A stretch of DNA of 64,000 nucleotides from Ruminococcus bovis (GCF_005601135.1 NZ_CP039381.1:1919941-1983940); one strand, 5' to 3'; shown: positions 1 to 7,889, numbered from the stretch's first letter. Numbers and translations are program-made. Notes: generated by a model not told the origin, from the letters alone.

Positions 1-1
1 T

Positions 2-787
2 GACCTTCTTACTTTCTATATTAAAGATGAATTTTTCGATAATATACAAGAAGAAAATTATGAATTCCTAAAAGCTCCAAAGACTTTAAAGATAATTTAT
101 GAAGATGAAAATATTATCCTATTGGATAAGAAACCGGGAGTAATTGTGCATCAAGATAAGTCCTATCATTTTGATTGCCTCTTACTTAGACTTCAACATT
201 ATCTTTATGATAAAGGTGAGTATAACCCTAAGGAAGAAAACTGCTTTGCACCTGCACTTGTAAATAGAATTGACAGAAATACCGGTGGTATAGTTATTGG
301 TGCTAAAAATGCAGAATCATTGCGTATTCTTAACCAAAAAATGAAAGATAGAGAACTTCACAAATTCTATCTTTGCTTACTTATTAACAGACCTAAAAAG
401 GATAATGCAATTCTTTCCGATTACTTAATTAAGAATGAAAAAACCAATAAAGTAACTGTCCTAAAAAATGAAAAGCAAGGTGCTAAGAAGATTTTAACAA
501 AGTATTCCGTGTTGGAAACTAACAACAATTTAACCTTGTGTGAAGTTGAACTTTTAACAGGTAGAACTCATCAGATTAGAGCCCATATGTCCTCAATAGG
601 TTGTCCTATTTTAGGTGACAATAAATATGGCAACAAAAAGCTAAACCAAAGGTATAACCTTTCAAAACAATGTTTGTATAGCTATAAATTAGCCTTTGAT
701 TTTACTACAGATAGTGGAATTTTAAGTTACTTAGACAAGAAAGAGTTTTCCACAAATGATATTTGGTTTATGGATTACTTAAAATAA
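2..787 (+). CDS. RluA/RluD-family pseudouridine synthase, 5' end missing
   Basis: The open frame runs from the window edge, so the start lies upstream; 261 codons are visible. The TTG at 122 is internal, because the frame stays open before it and reads IIYEDENIILLDKKPG, the usual start of the catalytic domain. The catalytic-Asp motif appears as NRIDRNTGG (family consensus HRLDxxTSG), and a later stretch GRTHQIRAHMSSIGCPILGD is typical. The family isomerises uridines to pseudouridine in rRNA or tRNA. The Asn in place of His in the motif is seen in some clostridial members. Which RNA it modifies cannot be told. Confidence 0.88.
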   Translation, partial: DLLTFYIKDEFFDNIQEENYEFLKAPKTLKIIYEDENIILLDKKPGVIVHQDKSYHFDCLLLRLQHYLYDKGEYNPKEENCFAPALVNRIDRNTGGIVIGAKNAESLRILNQKMKDRELHKFYLCLLINRPKKDNAILSDYLIKNEKTNKVTVLKNEKQGAKKILTKYSVLETNNNLTLCEVELLTGRTHQIRAHMSSIGCPILGDNKYGNKKLNQRYNLSKQCLYSYKLAFDFTTDSGILSYLDKKEFSTNDIWFMDYLK

Positions 788-810
788 TATTCACCAAACC
801 CCAATAATTG

Positions 811-816
811 TATAAT
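811..816 (+). promoter_or_regulatory. possible -10 box for the small-ORF/spoVM pair
   Basis: TATAAT lies 19 bases before the ATG at 835, with AAGGGGTGA as ribosome site between them. No convincing -35 hexamer is at the right distance. A sporulation sigma factor could be used instead, so this is tentative. Confidence 0.35.
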
Positions 817-834
817 CTATTAAGGGGTGATTAA

Positions 835-978
835 ATGAGATGTTGGAGAACACAAAGGAAAATTTACCTTGCTTTTGCACTTGGATTGCTTGTAGCATCA
901 ATTTTTCCTTATTGGTTAATAACCGACTGTTGTGCATTAATAATCATCCTTTTGTCATGTACATTATGTAGGAGGTAA
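835..978 (+). CDS. small hydrophobic membrane peptide (47 aa)
   Basis: A short frame with a good ribosome site (AAGGGGTGA, 5 bases before the ATG). The peptide has a basic start (MRCWRTQRK) and hydrophobic segments at about residues 11-27 and 31-43, and ends CTLCRR. It has five cysteines. It sits 4 bases before spoVM and is probably translated with it. Small peptides of this look occur in clostridia but I know of no function. The pairing with spoVM suggests a sporulation-stage membrane peptide, which is inference. Confidence 0.6.
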   Translation: MRCWRTQRKIYLAFALGLLVASIFPYWLITDCCALIIILLSCTLCRR

Positions 979-982
979 TGGT

Positions 983-1075
983 ATGAAAGTTATAGTAATT
1001 GACAATCCAAAGGTGTTAGGTGTTGTTCTTAGAAAAATTTATGGTATCAAAAAGCAAAAACCTCTTCAATCATAA
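983..1075 (+). CDS. spoVM: SpoVM, membrane-curvature-sensing sporulation peptide (30 aa)
   Basis: The 30-residue product begins MKVIVIDNPKVLGVVLRKIY and continues GIKKQK. It has the SpoVM layout: a short beta-like start, a central proline, then a basic amphipathic helix. In Bacillus the 26-residue SpoVM recognises the positive curvature of the forespore outer membrane and anchors SpoIVA there. A GGAGG ribosome site (971-975) overlaps the end of the preceding peptide gene. spoIVA and sipL lie 4-5 kb downstream, which fits the same coat-basement job. The call is from pattern only, since the peptide is very short. Confidence 0.72.
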   Translation: MKVIVIDNPKVLGVVLRKIYGIKKQKPLQS

Positions 1076-1109
1076 ATTATTATGTAAAATTGTACAAATA
1101 TAACATATC

Positions 1110-1150
1110 AAAGGTATGCATAATTAACAAATTATGCGTACCTTTTCTTT
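1110..1150 (+). terminator. rho-independent terminator after spoVM
   Basis: AAGGTATGCATAAT (1111-1124) pairs with ATTATGCGTACCTT (1131-1144) with one G-T pair, followed by a T-rich tract. It separates the spoVM unit from the starch-binding gene. Confidence 0.8.
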
Positions 1151-1186
1151 ATTCATAATTTATTCATATACATTTTAAGATTTATT

Positions 1187-1195
1187 TGATATAAT
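1187..1195 (+). promoter_or_regulatory. extended -10 promoter of the starch-binding dockerin gene
   Basis: TGATATAAT is an extended -10 (TG-N-TATAAT) with no clear -35. It would give a leader of about 27 bases ending in the strong ribosome site AAGGAGG (1215-1221). Confidence 0.6.
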
Positions 1196-1228
1196 TGAAA
1201 TGTAAATTTTTTACAAGGAGGAAATATA

Positions 1229-3175
1229 ATGAAACAGAAAAAAGGATTTTTATCAATAATCCTTGTTCTTACAATTCTTTCTTCAGCATTTGCATTTACA
1301 GTTAACGCTGTAACAGGTGCATCCGGTGAGACAGTTTATGTAAGAACAACAGGCTCAAACCCAACATGTTATATGTGGACTACTTCAGGTGGTACTACAA
1401 CTAACAACGGTGCTTGGCCCGGTGCAAAAATGACAAAGGTTGAGGATAACATTTATTCTTACACTCTAACAGGTTCTTTTGAAAATGTTATTTTCAACGA
1501 TAGCAACGGACAAACAGGTAACTTGGTTTATCAGGGAGCTAATATGCTTTATGATAAGTCAACAGGTAAGTGGGAACAGTATGCAGGTAGCGAAAACCCA
1601 CCAACTGTTACTTTCAGCAAGAAAGACGGTGCTACATACACAAATACTGTAAATGTTAAGATTACAACATCTAAAGCTACAAGTGCTTCATACAAGATTG
1701 ACAACGGCAGTGCTGTTTCTTTCTCAGGTGAAACAACTGTAACAATCGGTGAAGGTGTTTCTGTTGGTACTTCAACAACAATTTCTGTTACTGCTACTAA
1801 CGAATACGGTACAACTAATCAGTCAATCACTCTAACTAAGAAAGAATCAAGCCAGGGTGGTGGAAGTGATGGTTCTACTACACCTGCTGAAACAGGCAAA
1901 TATGCAACAAACCCTAACGGTAAAGTTGGTAAAAAGGCATCTATCACAATTGACGGTGACGCAAGTGACTGGTCAGATGATATGCTAATTGCTCAGGGTG
2001 CTGCATGGGATGTTGCTAACCACTGGAAGGGTGGTCACGAAAACTGTGTACTAGATACATATTCTCTATATGGTGCATGGGATGACGATAACCTATACAT
2101 CGGTTGGCAGATGGTTAACACAACTGATACATGGGCTAAATCAGGTGACGGTCCTCTATCTGATGGTGGTAGAGTTCTTGATGTTCCACTAATCCTTGCT
2201 CTAAGCATTGACAATAACTCAACAAAGATGTCTAACAAGAACACAAGTGGTAATCCAATTTGGGGTCGTAAGATGGGTCTTGAATTTACAACTCATGTTG
2301 ACAGACTTCTATATATGAGTGGTAAGCCTGGTCTTGGTGAACCTGCTATGTTCTCAGCAGTTGATGAAGAAGGTAACACAAACTATACTGACGGTATGGT
2401 AGGCTTTAAAAATGGTGGTATCGAATACAAGATGGCGACAACTTGTATCACAGATTCTATCATTGGTCTAAACTCTTCTGATGACCCTCAGGATTGTTAT
2501 GATGACGGTGCTGATTGGGTTGACTACAAGACATTCCAGGGTTCTGCAGGTACTCACGATACAAAGTATGATTCATTCTACGAAATTAAGATTCCTCTAG
2601 ATACTCTGGGTATTGACTCAAGCTACCTAACAAATAACGGTATCGGTGCAATGCTGGTTGCAACTCGTGGTGAATCTGCTCTTGACTGTATCCCTCACGA
2701 CCCATCAATGCTAGATAATGTAACAGGTGACTACTCAGCTGACCCAAGTACATCAGCTGAAAAGGATGATGTTGATAACATTACAGTTCCATTTGCTAAG
2801 ATTGGTACTCTAGGTTCTACAGACCCAACACAGCCAACAACTGTAACAAAGCCAACTACAGCAACAACAGCTACTTCAGCTACAACTGTAACTACTACAA
2901 CTAAACCAACAACAGTTACAACAACTACAAAACCAACAACAGTTACAACTACAACAAAGCCAACTACTGCTACAACAGTAACAGAGCCTACCGGTATCTT
3001 AGGTGATGTAAACGGTGATGGTGTAGTTAATGTTAAGGATGCAACACTTATTCAAAAATATGCTGCTGAAATGACAGTTGAATTGAACTTAAAGTTAGCT
3101 GACTATAATAAAGACGGCAATGTTAATGTTAAGGATGCAACTGATATTCAAAAAACTACTGCATTCTTAAACTAA
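1229..3175 (+). CDS. Sas6-like cell-surface starch-binding protein: CBM26 / Ig-like / CBM74 / Thr-rich linker / dockerin
   Basis: A 648-residue secreted protein. Residues 1-27 are a signal peptide ending VNA. Residues 34-118 look like a CBM26 starch-binding module (W50 and W63-P-G). Residues 124-205 resemble a chitobiase-type Ig-like domain. Residues 225-528 begin with SITIDGDASDWS and are about 300 residues long, rich in Trp/Tyr, matching the size and character of CBM74, a module that binds granular or helical starch. A Thr/Pro linker (532-589) leads to a type I dockerin (590-648) with two Ca-binding repeats (DVNGDGVVNVKDAT and DYNKDGNVNVKDAT). The order parallels Sas6 of the Ruminococcus bromii amylosome, which lacks catalysis and helps hold resistant starch. 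Sas6 also has a second Ig-like domain, which I do not see here. CBM74 and Sas6 are from memory of those families, not a search. Confidence 0.85.
   Translation: MKQKKGFLSIILVLTILSSAFAFTVNAVTGASGETVYVRTTGSNPTCYMWTTSGGTTTNNGAWPGAKMTKVEDNIYSYTLTGSFENVIFNDSNGQTGNLVYQGANMLYDKSTGKWEQYAGSENPPTVTFSKKDGATYTNTVNVKITTSKATSASYKIDNGSAVSFSGETTVTIGEGVSVGTSTTISVTATNEYGTTNQSITLTKKESSQGGGSDGSTTPAETGKYATNPNGKVGKKASITIDGDASDWSDDMLIAQGAAWDVANHWKGGHENCVLDTYSLYGAWDDDNLYIGWQMVNTTDTWAKSGDGPLSDGGRVLDVPLILALSIDNNSTKMSNKNTSGNPIWGRKMGLEFTTHVDRLLYMSGKPGLGEPAMFSAVDEEGNTNYTDGMVGFKNGGIEYKMATTCITDSIIGLNSSDDPQDCYDDGADWVDYKTFQGSAGTHDTKYDSFYEIKIPLDTLGIDSSYLTNNGIGAMLVATRGESALDCIPHDPSMLDNVTGDYSADPSTSAEKDDVDNITVPFAKIGTLGSTDPTQPTTVTKPTTATTATSATTVTTTTKPTTVTTTTKPTTVTTTTKPTTATTVTEPTGILGDVNGDGVVNVKDATLIQKYAAEMTVELNLKLADYNKDGNVNVKDATDIQKTTAFLN
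2823..2993 (+). repeat. in-frame Thr/Pro-rich linker repeat
   Basis: The linker between the CBM74-like domain and the dockerin repeats a 9-residue unit (TTTTKPTTV) about three times, with degenerate copies on both sides. Such linkers are often O-glycosylated spacers in cellulosomal proteins. The DNA copies vary at third positions, so the repeat is not recent. Confidence 0.8.
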
Positions 3176-3202
3176 TCAGTATTAGTTATTAACTTAAATT
3201 TA

Positions 3203-3238
3203 AAGGACGAACAGTTTATTCTGTTCGTCTTTTTGTTT
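3203..3238 (+). terminator. terminator of the dockerin gene
   Basis: GACGAACAG (3206-3214) and CTGTTCGTC (3221-3229) form a perfect 9-bp stem with a 6-base loop, followed by TTTTTG. Confidence 0.9.
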
Positions 3239-3250
3239 ATCTCGTTTTTA

Positions 3251-3279
3251 TTGATAAGTAAAGTTATGTATGGTAAAAT
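3251..3279 (+). promoter_or_regulatory. sigma-A promoter of the fic gene
   Basis: TTGATA (3251-3256), a 17-base spacer, then TAAAAT (3274-3279). It lies 30 bases before the ATG, so the Fic gene is transcribed on its own. Confidence 0.75.
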
Positions 3280-3308
3280 AAGTGTATGATTATTAGTGAG
3301 GTAGTTTT

Positions 3309-3911
3309 ATGCTTGAAAATAAATTAGGAATAAAAAATTCTGCTGAACTTGCTCGTGAAGAAGAGAGACTCAGTAAGAAAAAAGCAGTTAAATTATTTGA
3401 AAATGGTGTATTAAATAATTTACCAAGTGGCAAGTTTTCAACTTTACAAGTAATCCATAAGTATTTATTTGAAGATATTTATGATTTTTCCGGGGAACTT
3501 CGCACTGTAAATATTGCAAAAGGAAATTTTCGTTTTGCACCTGTAATGTATCTAAAGACTGCCTTAGAAAATATTGATAAGATGCCCCAATCAACTTTTG
3601 ATGAAATAATTGAAAAATATGTAGAAATGAATATTGCCCATCCTTTCAGAGAAGGTAACGGCAGAAGTACAAGAATATGGCTAGACCATATTCTAAAAAA
3701 TGAAATAGGTATGGTTGTTGATTGGAGTAGGATAGATAAAGAAGATTATTTGCTTGCAATGGAACGTAGTCCAATCAAAGATATTGAGATTAAGTATGTC
3801 TTAAAAAATGCATTAACAAATGAAATCAATAACCGTGAATTATATATGAAAGGCATCGACCATAGCTATTATTATGAAGGCTATAATGCCTTTGCAACCG
3901 ATGAGTTATAA
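3309..3911 (+). CDS. Fic-domain protein, class III (C-terminal autoinhibitory motif)
   Basis: 200 residues. The core motif HPFREGNGR is at 111-119 and matches the consensus HPFx(D/E)GNGRxxR, with catalytic His111. Fic enzymes usually move AMP from ATP to a hydroxyl side chain of a target protein. Near the C-terminus S186-YYY-E190-G191 fits the inhibitory motif (S/T)xxxE(G/N). This is the class III arrangement of the Neisseria meningitidis type, in which the enzyme inhibits itself and is released when it autoadenylylates. No antitoxin gene is adjacent, which agrees. It has its own promoter between the starch-binding gene and a repeat cluster. The target is unknown. Confidence 0.9.
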   Translation: MLENKLGIKNSAELAREEERLSKKKAVKLFENGVLNNLPSGKFSTLQVIHKYLFEDIYDFSGELRTVNIAKGNFRFAPVMYLKTALENIDKMPQSTFDEIIEKYVEMNIAHPFREGNGRSTRIWLDHILKNEIGMVVDWSRIDKEDYLLAMERSPIKDIEIKYVLKNALTNEINNRELYMKGIDHSYYYEGYNAFATDEL

Positions 3912-4080
3912 TTTTTTAAATTTGTTTGTTGGTAAGATAAGTTTGGTAAATTAGGGTTTGTCTTTTCAATTTTGATTGTGGGTAAAGGTAAATTTGTGTT
4001 AATTTTAATTGAGTATAAAGGAAAATTTGCAAAATTATCATACCTTATAATTATCACAATAGTATGGCTAACAGGTGTAG

Positions 4081-4099
4081 GGTCCAACATCGTTGGACC
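4081..4099. repeat. short palindrome GGTCCAAC-ATC-GTTGGACC
   Basis: A perfect 8-bp inverted repeat around ATC. A second palindrome of the same design (8 bp, 3-base centre GAT) lies at 4202-4220. Small elements of this shape recur in intergenic DNA of gut Oscillospirales, from memory. Confidence 0.75.
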
Positions 4100-4104
4100 G
4101 TTAC

Positions 4105-4169
4105 AAACTAGCCTTTATATAGGCATATTGCCCTATGTAGTAAGTGATAATTTCTAGTTTCTACATAGG
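4105..4169. repeat. interlocking inverted repeats with pseudoknot order
   Basis: AAACTAG (4105-4111) is complementary to CTAGTTT (4154-4160). CCTATGTAG (4132-4140) is complementary to CTACATAGG (4161-4169). The arms alternate as A-B-A'-B', so in RNA they could form either two exclusive hairpins or an H-type pseudoknot. Confidence 0.6.
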
Positions 4170-4173
4170 ACAA

Positions 4174-4233
4174 AGTTACATAAAACATTTTACTATTAAA
4201 CGGGCGAACGATGTTCGCCCCTACTGTGTAACT
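4174..4233. repeat. palindromic element GGGCGAAC-GAT-GTTCGCCC with flanking inverted arms
   Basis: The core (4202-4220) is a perfect 8-bp palindrome. AGTTACA (4174-4180) and TGTAACT (4227-4233) form an outer inverted repeat around it, suggesting a compact mobile or REP-like unit of about 60 bases. Confidence 0.65.
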
Positions 4234-4287
4234 CATAATTCTTATTACATTTAATAGTTAGAAATAAATGAGAGTTTCAGCTATGAT

Positions 4288-4557
4288 GATATTTTAAACA
4301 AGTTTAAAATATCAACCACTCCTTCAGTCGATTTATAAAAGGTAAATTGCCGTACCGGCAATTTACAATCGACAGCTCCCTCAGCGAGGGAGCCTTTGTC
4401 TTTATCTAAATTTCTTCAAATTTATAAAGTCTGTGATATTTAAAAATTGCGTATTAATTTTAGATTTGCACTGACTATTTTGCCTCCCTCGCTGAGGGAG
4501 GTGTCACCGAATGGTGACGGAAGGAGTGATTGGAATTGTAAATTTATTTACAATTCC
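4288..4557. mobile_element. MITE-like non-coding repeat element, about 270 bp
   Basis: The two halves mirror each other. Each end is a 12-bp hairpin with a 2-base loop (4288-4313 and 4532-4557). Inside these are CACTCCTTC (4317-4325) and its complement GAAGGAGTG (4520-4528). Further in are the palindromes GCTCCCTCAGCGAGGGAGC (4375-4393) and CCTCCCTCGCTGAGGGAGG (4483-4501), which are complementary over their central 17 bases. There are extra hairpins at 4342-4366 (11-bp stem, enclosed by GTCGATT/AATCGAC) and 4503-4518. AGTTTCAG (4273-4280) and CTGAAACT (4565-4572) flank the whole. It holds no open frame and no transposase, so any mobility would need an enzyme from elsewhere. Confidence 0.7.
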
Positions 4558-4704
4558 ATATTAACTGAAACTATCAAATAGCACTACAAACCCTAATTTG
4601 TATATTGCAATCAAATTTATTTACACCATAAAATAAAATAAAAAAGTTCTAAAATAATTCTCACCTTAATACAATTAATATATAAGCAAAAAGGAGAGAA
4701 AACT

Positions 4705-6219
4705 ATGGAACTTGAAAATAATATAAAATTATGTGGTAGAGATACTATGGTAACTCAGGCAATAGAAGAACCGGTTGATGTTGACCTAACATTACCTGAC
4801 TATTGTCCTGATATAGAGAAAATACTGAAATGCACTTTAACACCACAAATTTTTTCTCGTAATATTTCAGGTGGTGTACTGGAGATAGAGGGTGCGTCTG
4901 TAATCAAGGTTATGTATGTTGACAGTGTGCGAAAAACCTTGCGTACAAGCCAACAGACAGTTCCTTTCAATCGTGCAATTAATATTAAGGATTATCCGGA
5001 AAATCATTTTCTGGATACAGTTGCCACAACTGAATATGTGAATTGCAGAGCATTGTCACCACGCAGATTGGTTATCAAAGGTGCATTGAGTATTAAGGTT
5101 GATATTGTAGGGAAAACAACTACAATTATTCCATCATCAGAAAGTTTTTCAAATTTTCAGAAGAAGTGTTGTACTAAGAAGTATATGGATGTAACTTCTG
5201 TAACAGAAGAAACTTTCAATATTAACGAAACTATCAGTGTTTACAATAAGCCACCAATTGAACAGGTGATAAAGTCAATTGTAAAAATCAATGTTACCGA
5301 CCATAAGTCTATGGATGACAAGATTGTGCTTAAAGGTGAAGTCAACTTAAGACTTCTTTATTTATCCGATTTAGATAGTGGCAAAACTGAATGTATTGAT
5401 TATATGATTCCTTTTAATCAGATTGTCTCTTGTGTTGGTGCAGGTGAAGATACAGTAAATAATGTGAATTGTAAACTGCTTTCCTATGATGTGAAGATTA
5501 CAAAGGAAAATGAAGAGAAAACAATTCTCCTTGATGCAAGGGTAAATATGACTGCAGTTTGTTATAAAGAGAGAGAACAGTCATTTTTAGTTGATGCTTA
5601 TTCTCGTGATTACTTTTGTGATTTAAAGAATAAGCCTGTTACACTTGTTAATTCTGTAAGAGAAATAAAAAGGAACTTCATTAAGAAAATGGATATTTCT
5701 TCCAATGACCAGGACTTTACCAAGGTTATTGATGTGTATAACGAGACTGCCTCAGTAAATGTATCTGATGAAAAAGGTTTTATAACATTTGTGGGTAAAG
5801 GTTCTATCTGTATTGTAGCTTGTGATAAAGAGGGAACACCATTCTACATAGAGCGTACAATGGATTTTTCCGAAACAACAGATGAACAGTTTTCGCCGGT
5901 AAAAAGTTGCAGTGTCTCTGTTGTATCAGTCAGTTACAGAATTAAGGACGACAGAACTCTGGAAATTCGTGTGGAATTTTCAGTTTCGGCATTTGTTACA
6001 ACAGTTGAAAACGATAGTTTTGTTGAGGATGTTATTGTTTATGAGGATAAGAAAATTGAGAAAAATTCCTCAGCATTAACCCTGTATTTTGCCGAAAAAG
6101 GTGAAACTGTGTGGGATATAGGTAAAAGATATTCAACAGACTGTGCATTTATTAAAGAGGATAACGAACTTGAAGAAGAAACATTACCTGAAAAAGAAAT
6201 GCTTATAATTAGAAGATAG
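4705..6219 (+). CDS. sipL: SipL-like spore coat morphogenetic protein (DUF3794/SPOCS + LysM)
   Basis: 504 residues. The N-terminal part (about 35-110, with LTLPDYCPDIEKILKC) is a typical DUF3794 (SPOCS) repeat, and similar beta-rich repeats follow. The C-terminus (about 456-504, LYFAEKGETVWDIGKRY) is a LysM-like domain. That order matches SipL of Clostridioides difficile, which binds SpoIVA and is needed for coat attachment around the forespore. spoIVA is the next gene, which strongly supports the call. The ribosome site is AAGGAGAG, and the start is the first ATG. A terminator separates the two genes. Confidence 0.88.
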   Translation: MELENNIKLCGRDTMVTQAIEEPVDVDLTLPDYCPDIEKILKCTLTPQIFSRNISGGVLEIEGASVIKVMYVDSVRKTLRTSQQTVPFNRAINIKDYPENHFLDTVATTEYVNCRALSPRRLVIKGALSIKVDIVGKTTTIIPSSESFSNFQKKCCTKKYMDVTSVTEETFNINETISVYNKPPIEQVIKSIVKINVTDHKSMDDKIVLKGEVNLRLLYLSDLDSGKTECIDYMIPFNQIVSCVGAGEDTVNNVNCKLLSYDVKITKENEEKTILLDARVNMTAVCYKEREQSFLVDAYSRDYFCDLKNKPVTLVNSVREIKRNFIKKMDISSNDQDFTKVIDVYNETASVNVSDEKGFITFVGKGSICIVACDKEGTPFYIERTMDFSETTDEQFSPVKSCSVSVVSVSYRIKDDRTLEIRVEFSVSAFVTTVENDSFVEDVIVYEDKKIEKNSSALTLYFAEKGETVWDIGKRYSTDCAFIKEDNELEEETLPEKEMLIIRR

Positions 6220-6222
6220 TTT

Positions 6223-6252
6223 GAGTGCCATCCAATAGGGTGGCACTTTTTG
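6223..6252 (+). terminator. terminator of sipL
   Basis: GTGCCATCC (6225-6233) pairs with GGGTGGCAC (6238-6246) with one G-T pair, followed by TTTTTG. Confidence 0.8.
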
Positions 6253-6275
6253 TGTTTATAATCTAAATAAAGTGG

Positions 6276-6304
6276 TTATAATTTGTGCAAGTCCATCATA
6301 TATT
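6276..6304 (+). promoter_or_regulatory. putative sigma-E promoter of spoIVA
   Basis: TTATAAT (6276-6282, 5 of 7 with KMATATW), a 14-base spacer, and CATATATT (6297-6304, 6 of 8 with CATACAMT). Bacillus spoIVA is sigma-E dependent. Transcription from about 6311 would also exclude the in-frame GTG at 6272 as start. Confidence 0.5.
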
Positions 6305-6331
6305 TTATTAAAAACATATGGAGGAATGAAA

Positions 6332-7810
6332 ATGACAGAGAGAAGCATATATCGTGACATTTCACAAAGAACAAATGGAGATATTTATATTGGAGTAGTT
6401 GGACCTGTGAGAACAGGAAAAAGTACATTTATCAAAAAGTTTATGGATACTATTGTTATTCCTAATATAAAAGATGACTCCCTAAAGGTTCGCACAAATG
6501 ATGAATTACCTCAGTCATCAGGTGGTCGTACAATTATGACTACCGAACCAAAGTTTATTCCGGAAGAAGCAATGGAAATTTCTTTACCGGATAAAGCCCA
6601 CCTAAAGGTTAGAATGATTGACTGTGTGGGTTATGTTGTAAAGGACTCAATGGGATATATGGAGGATGATATGCCTAGAATGGTAAAAACTCCATGGTCA
6701 AAGGAAGAAATGCCCTTTGATAAAGCAGCAGAAATCGGCACAAAAAAGGTTATCAACGACCATAGTACAATCGGTCTTGTAATCACAACAGACGGTTCAA
6801 TCAGTGATATTACAAGAGAGTCCTACCAAGAAGCAGAGGAGAGAGTGGTAAAAGAACTAAAGGCTATCAACAAGCCATTTGTTGTACTAATTAATTCAAT
6901 TGAGCCATCCTCACCGTCAGTTATTTCACTTTCAGAACAACTTTCCGGTAAGTACCAAGTGCCTGTAATTCCTGTGAATTGCCTTACAATGGAAGAAAAT
7001 GAAATCAAGAGAGTGTTAGCACAAGTGCTATTTGAATTTCCGATTAAGGAAATTAATATTGATATGCCAAAGTGGGTTGTAAACCTGGATAAAGAACATT
7101 GGCTAAAGAAACAAATTTTCACAACTATAAAAGAAAATGCAATGTCAATGGAGAAACTTCGTCAAGTACAAGAAACTTGTCAAGGAATAGGCAAAGATGA
7201 ATTTGTAGATACAAGCGAAATTAAAGAACTTGACCTAGGAAAAGGCATTGCCGATATTAAGATTGTAGTTAACAACAATTGTTTCTATAAAGTAATGTCA
7301 GAAAAAACAGGTACAGAAATTGTTGATGAAGAGGCACTGATGGAAAGTATCAGTATGCTTTCTGCTAAACAAAAGGAATTTGATAAAATTGCAGCAGCAT
7401 ATAAAGATGTGGAAGAAAAGGGCTATGGCATAGTAATGCCAACTTTAGAGGAACTTTCCCTTGATGAACCTCAGATTATCAAACAAAGTGGCAAGTATGG
7501 TATCAGACTTAAAGCCTCAGCACCATCAATTCATATGATGAAAATACATACAGAGGCAGAAGTTACACCAATAGTTGGCAGTGAACAACAAAGCCAAGAA
7601 CTTGTTTCTTATCTACTAAAAGAGTTTGAAGAAAACCCTGCAAAAATATGGGAAAGCAACATTTTCGGAAAGTCAGTTCATGAACTTGTAAACGAAGGAT
7701 TGCACAATAAACTGTACAGAATGCCGGAAGATGCCCGTAAAAAAATAGGGGAAACAATACAAAGAATTATTAATGATGGATGTAACGGATTGATTTGTAT
7801 TATACTCTAA
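6332..7810 (+). CDS. spoIVA: SpoIVA, ATPase scaffold of the spore coat basement layer
   Basis: With the ATG at 6332 the product has 492 residues, the Bacillus length. The Walker A motif GPVRTGKST falls at 24-32, with Lys30 as in Bacillus. The N-terminus (DISQRTNGDIYIGVVG) and the C-terminal NGLICIIL are conserved family features. SpoIVA polymerises with ATP hydrolysis on the outer forespore membrane, anchored by SpoVM. GGAGGA (6320-6325) is the ribosome site; the nearer ATG at 6326 touches it and the GTG at 6272 has none. The spoVM and sipL genes nearby make a coherent coat-assembly neighbourhood. Confidence 0.95.
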   Translation: MTERSIYRDISQRTNGDIYIGVVGPVRTGKSTFIKKFMDTIVIPNIKDDSLKVRTNDELPQSSGGRTIMTTEPKFIPEEAMEISLPDKAHLKVRMIDCVGYVVKDSMGYMEDDMPRMVKTPWSKEEMPFDKAAEIGTKKVINDHSTIGLVITTDGSISDITRESYQEAEERVVKELKAINKPFVVLINSIEPSSPSVISLSEQLSGKYQVPVIPVNCLTMEENEIKRVLAQVLFEFPIKEINIDMPKWVVNLDKEHWLKKQIFTTIKENAMSMEKLRQVQETCQGIGKDEFVDTSEIKELDLGKGIADIKIVVNNNCFYKVMSEKTGTEIVDEEALMESISMLSAKQKEFDKIAAAYKDVEEKGYGIVMPTLEELSLDEPQIIKQSGKYGIRLKASAPSIHMMKIHTEAEVTPIVGSEQQSQELVSYLLKEFEENPAKIWESNIFGKSVHELVNEGLHNKLYRMPEDARKKIGETIQRIINDGCNGLICIIL

Positions 7811-7889
7811 TAAAAAGCACAAATTTTATTTAAACCACTAAACATATTTGTGAAAAATATCACAAAAAAATAAAATCCCCTATATTTTA

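Larger units (their letters stand above)
3912..4704. other. gene-free, repeat-rich intergenic region (793 bp)
   Basis: No protein gene with a ribosome site is visible. The first 130 bases are AT-rich and featureless, 4081-4233 holds short palindromes, 4288-4557 the MITE-like element, and 4573-4704 is AT-rich leader of sipL. AATACAAT at 4668-4675 resembles a sigma-E -10 box for sipL but no matching -35 is evident. Confidence 0.7.

Noticed and set aside
2035-2244. 69-codon minus-strand frame inside the dockerin gene
   Set aside because: Shadow frame without ribosome site or recognisable content.
3972-4157. 61-codon plus-strand frame in the intergenic region
   Set aside because: It has no good ribosome site and its second half is the translation of the short palindromes, so it is chance.
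6272-6331. upstream GTG start for spoIVA
   Set aside because: It would add 20 residues before the conserved N-terminus, lacks a ribosome site and lies inside the likely promoter.
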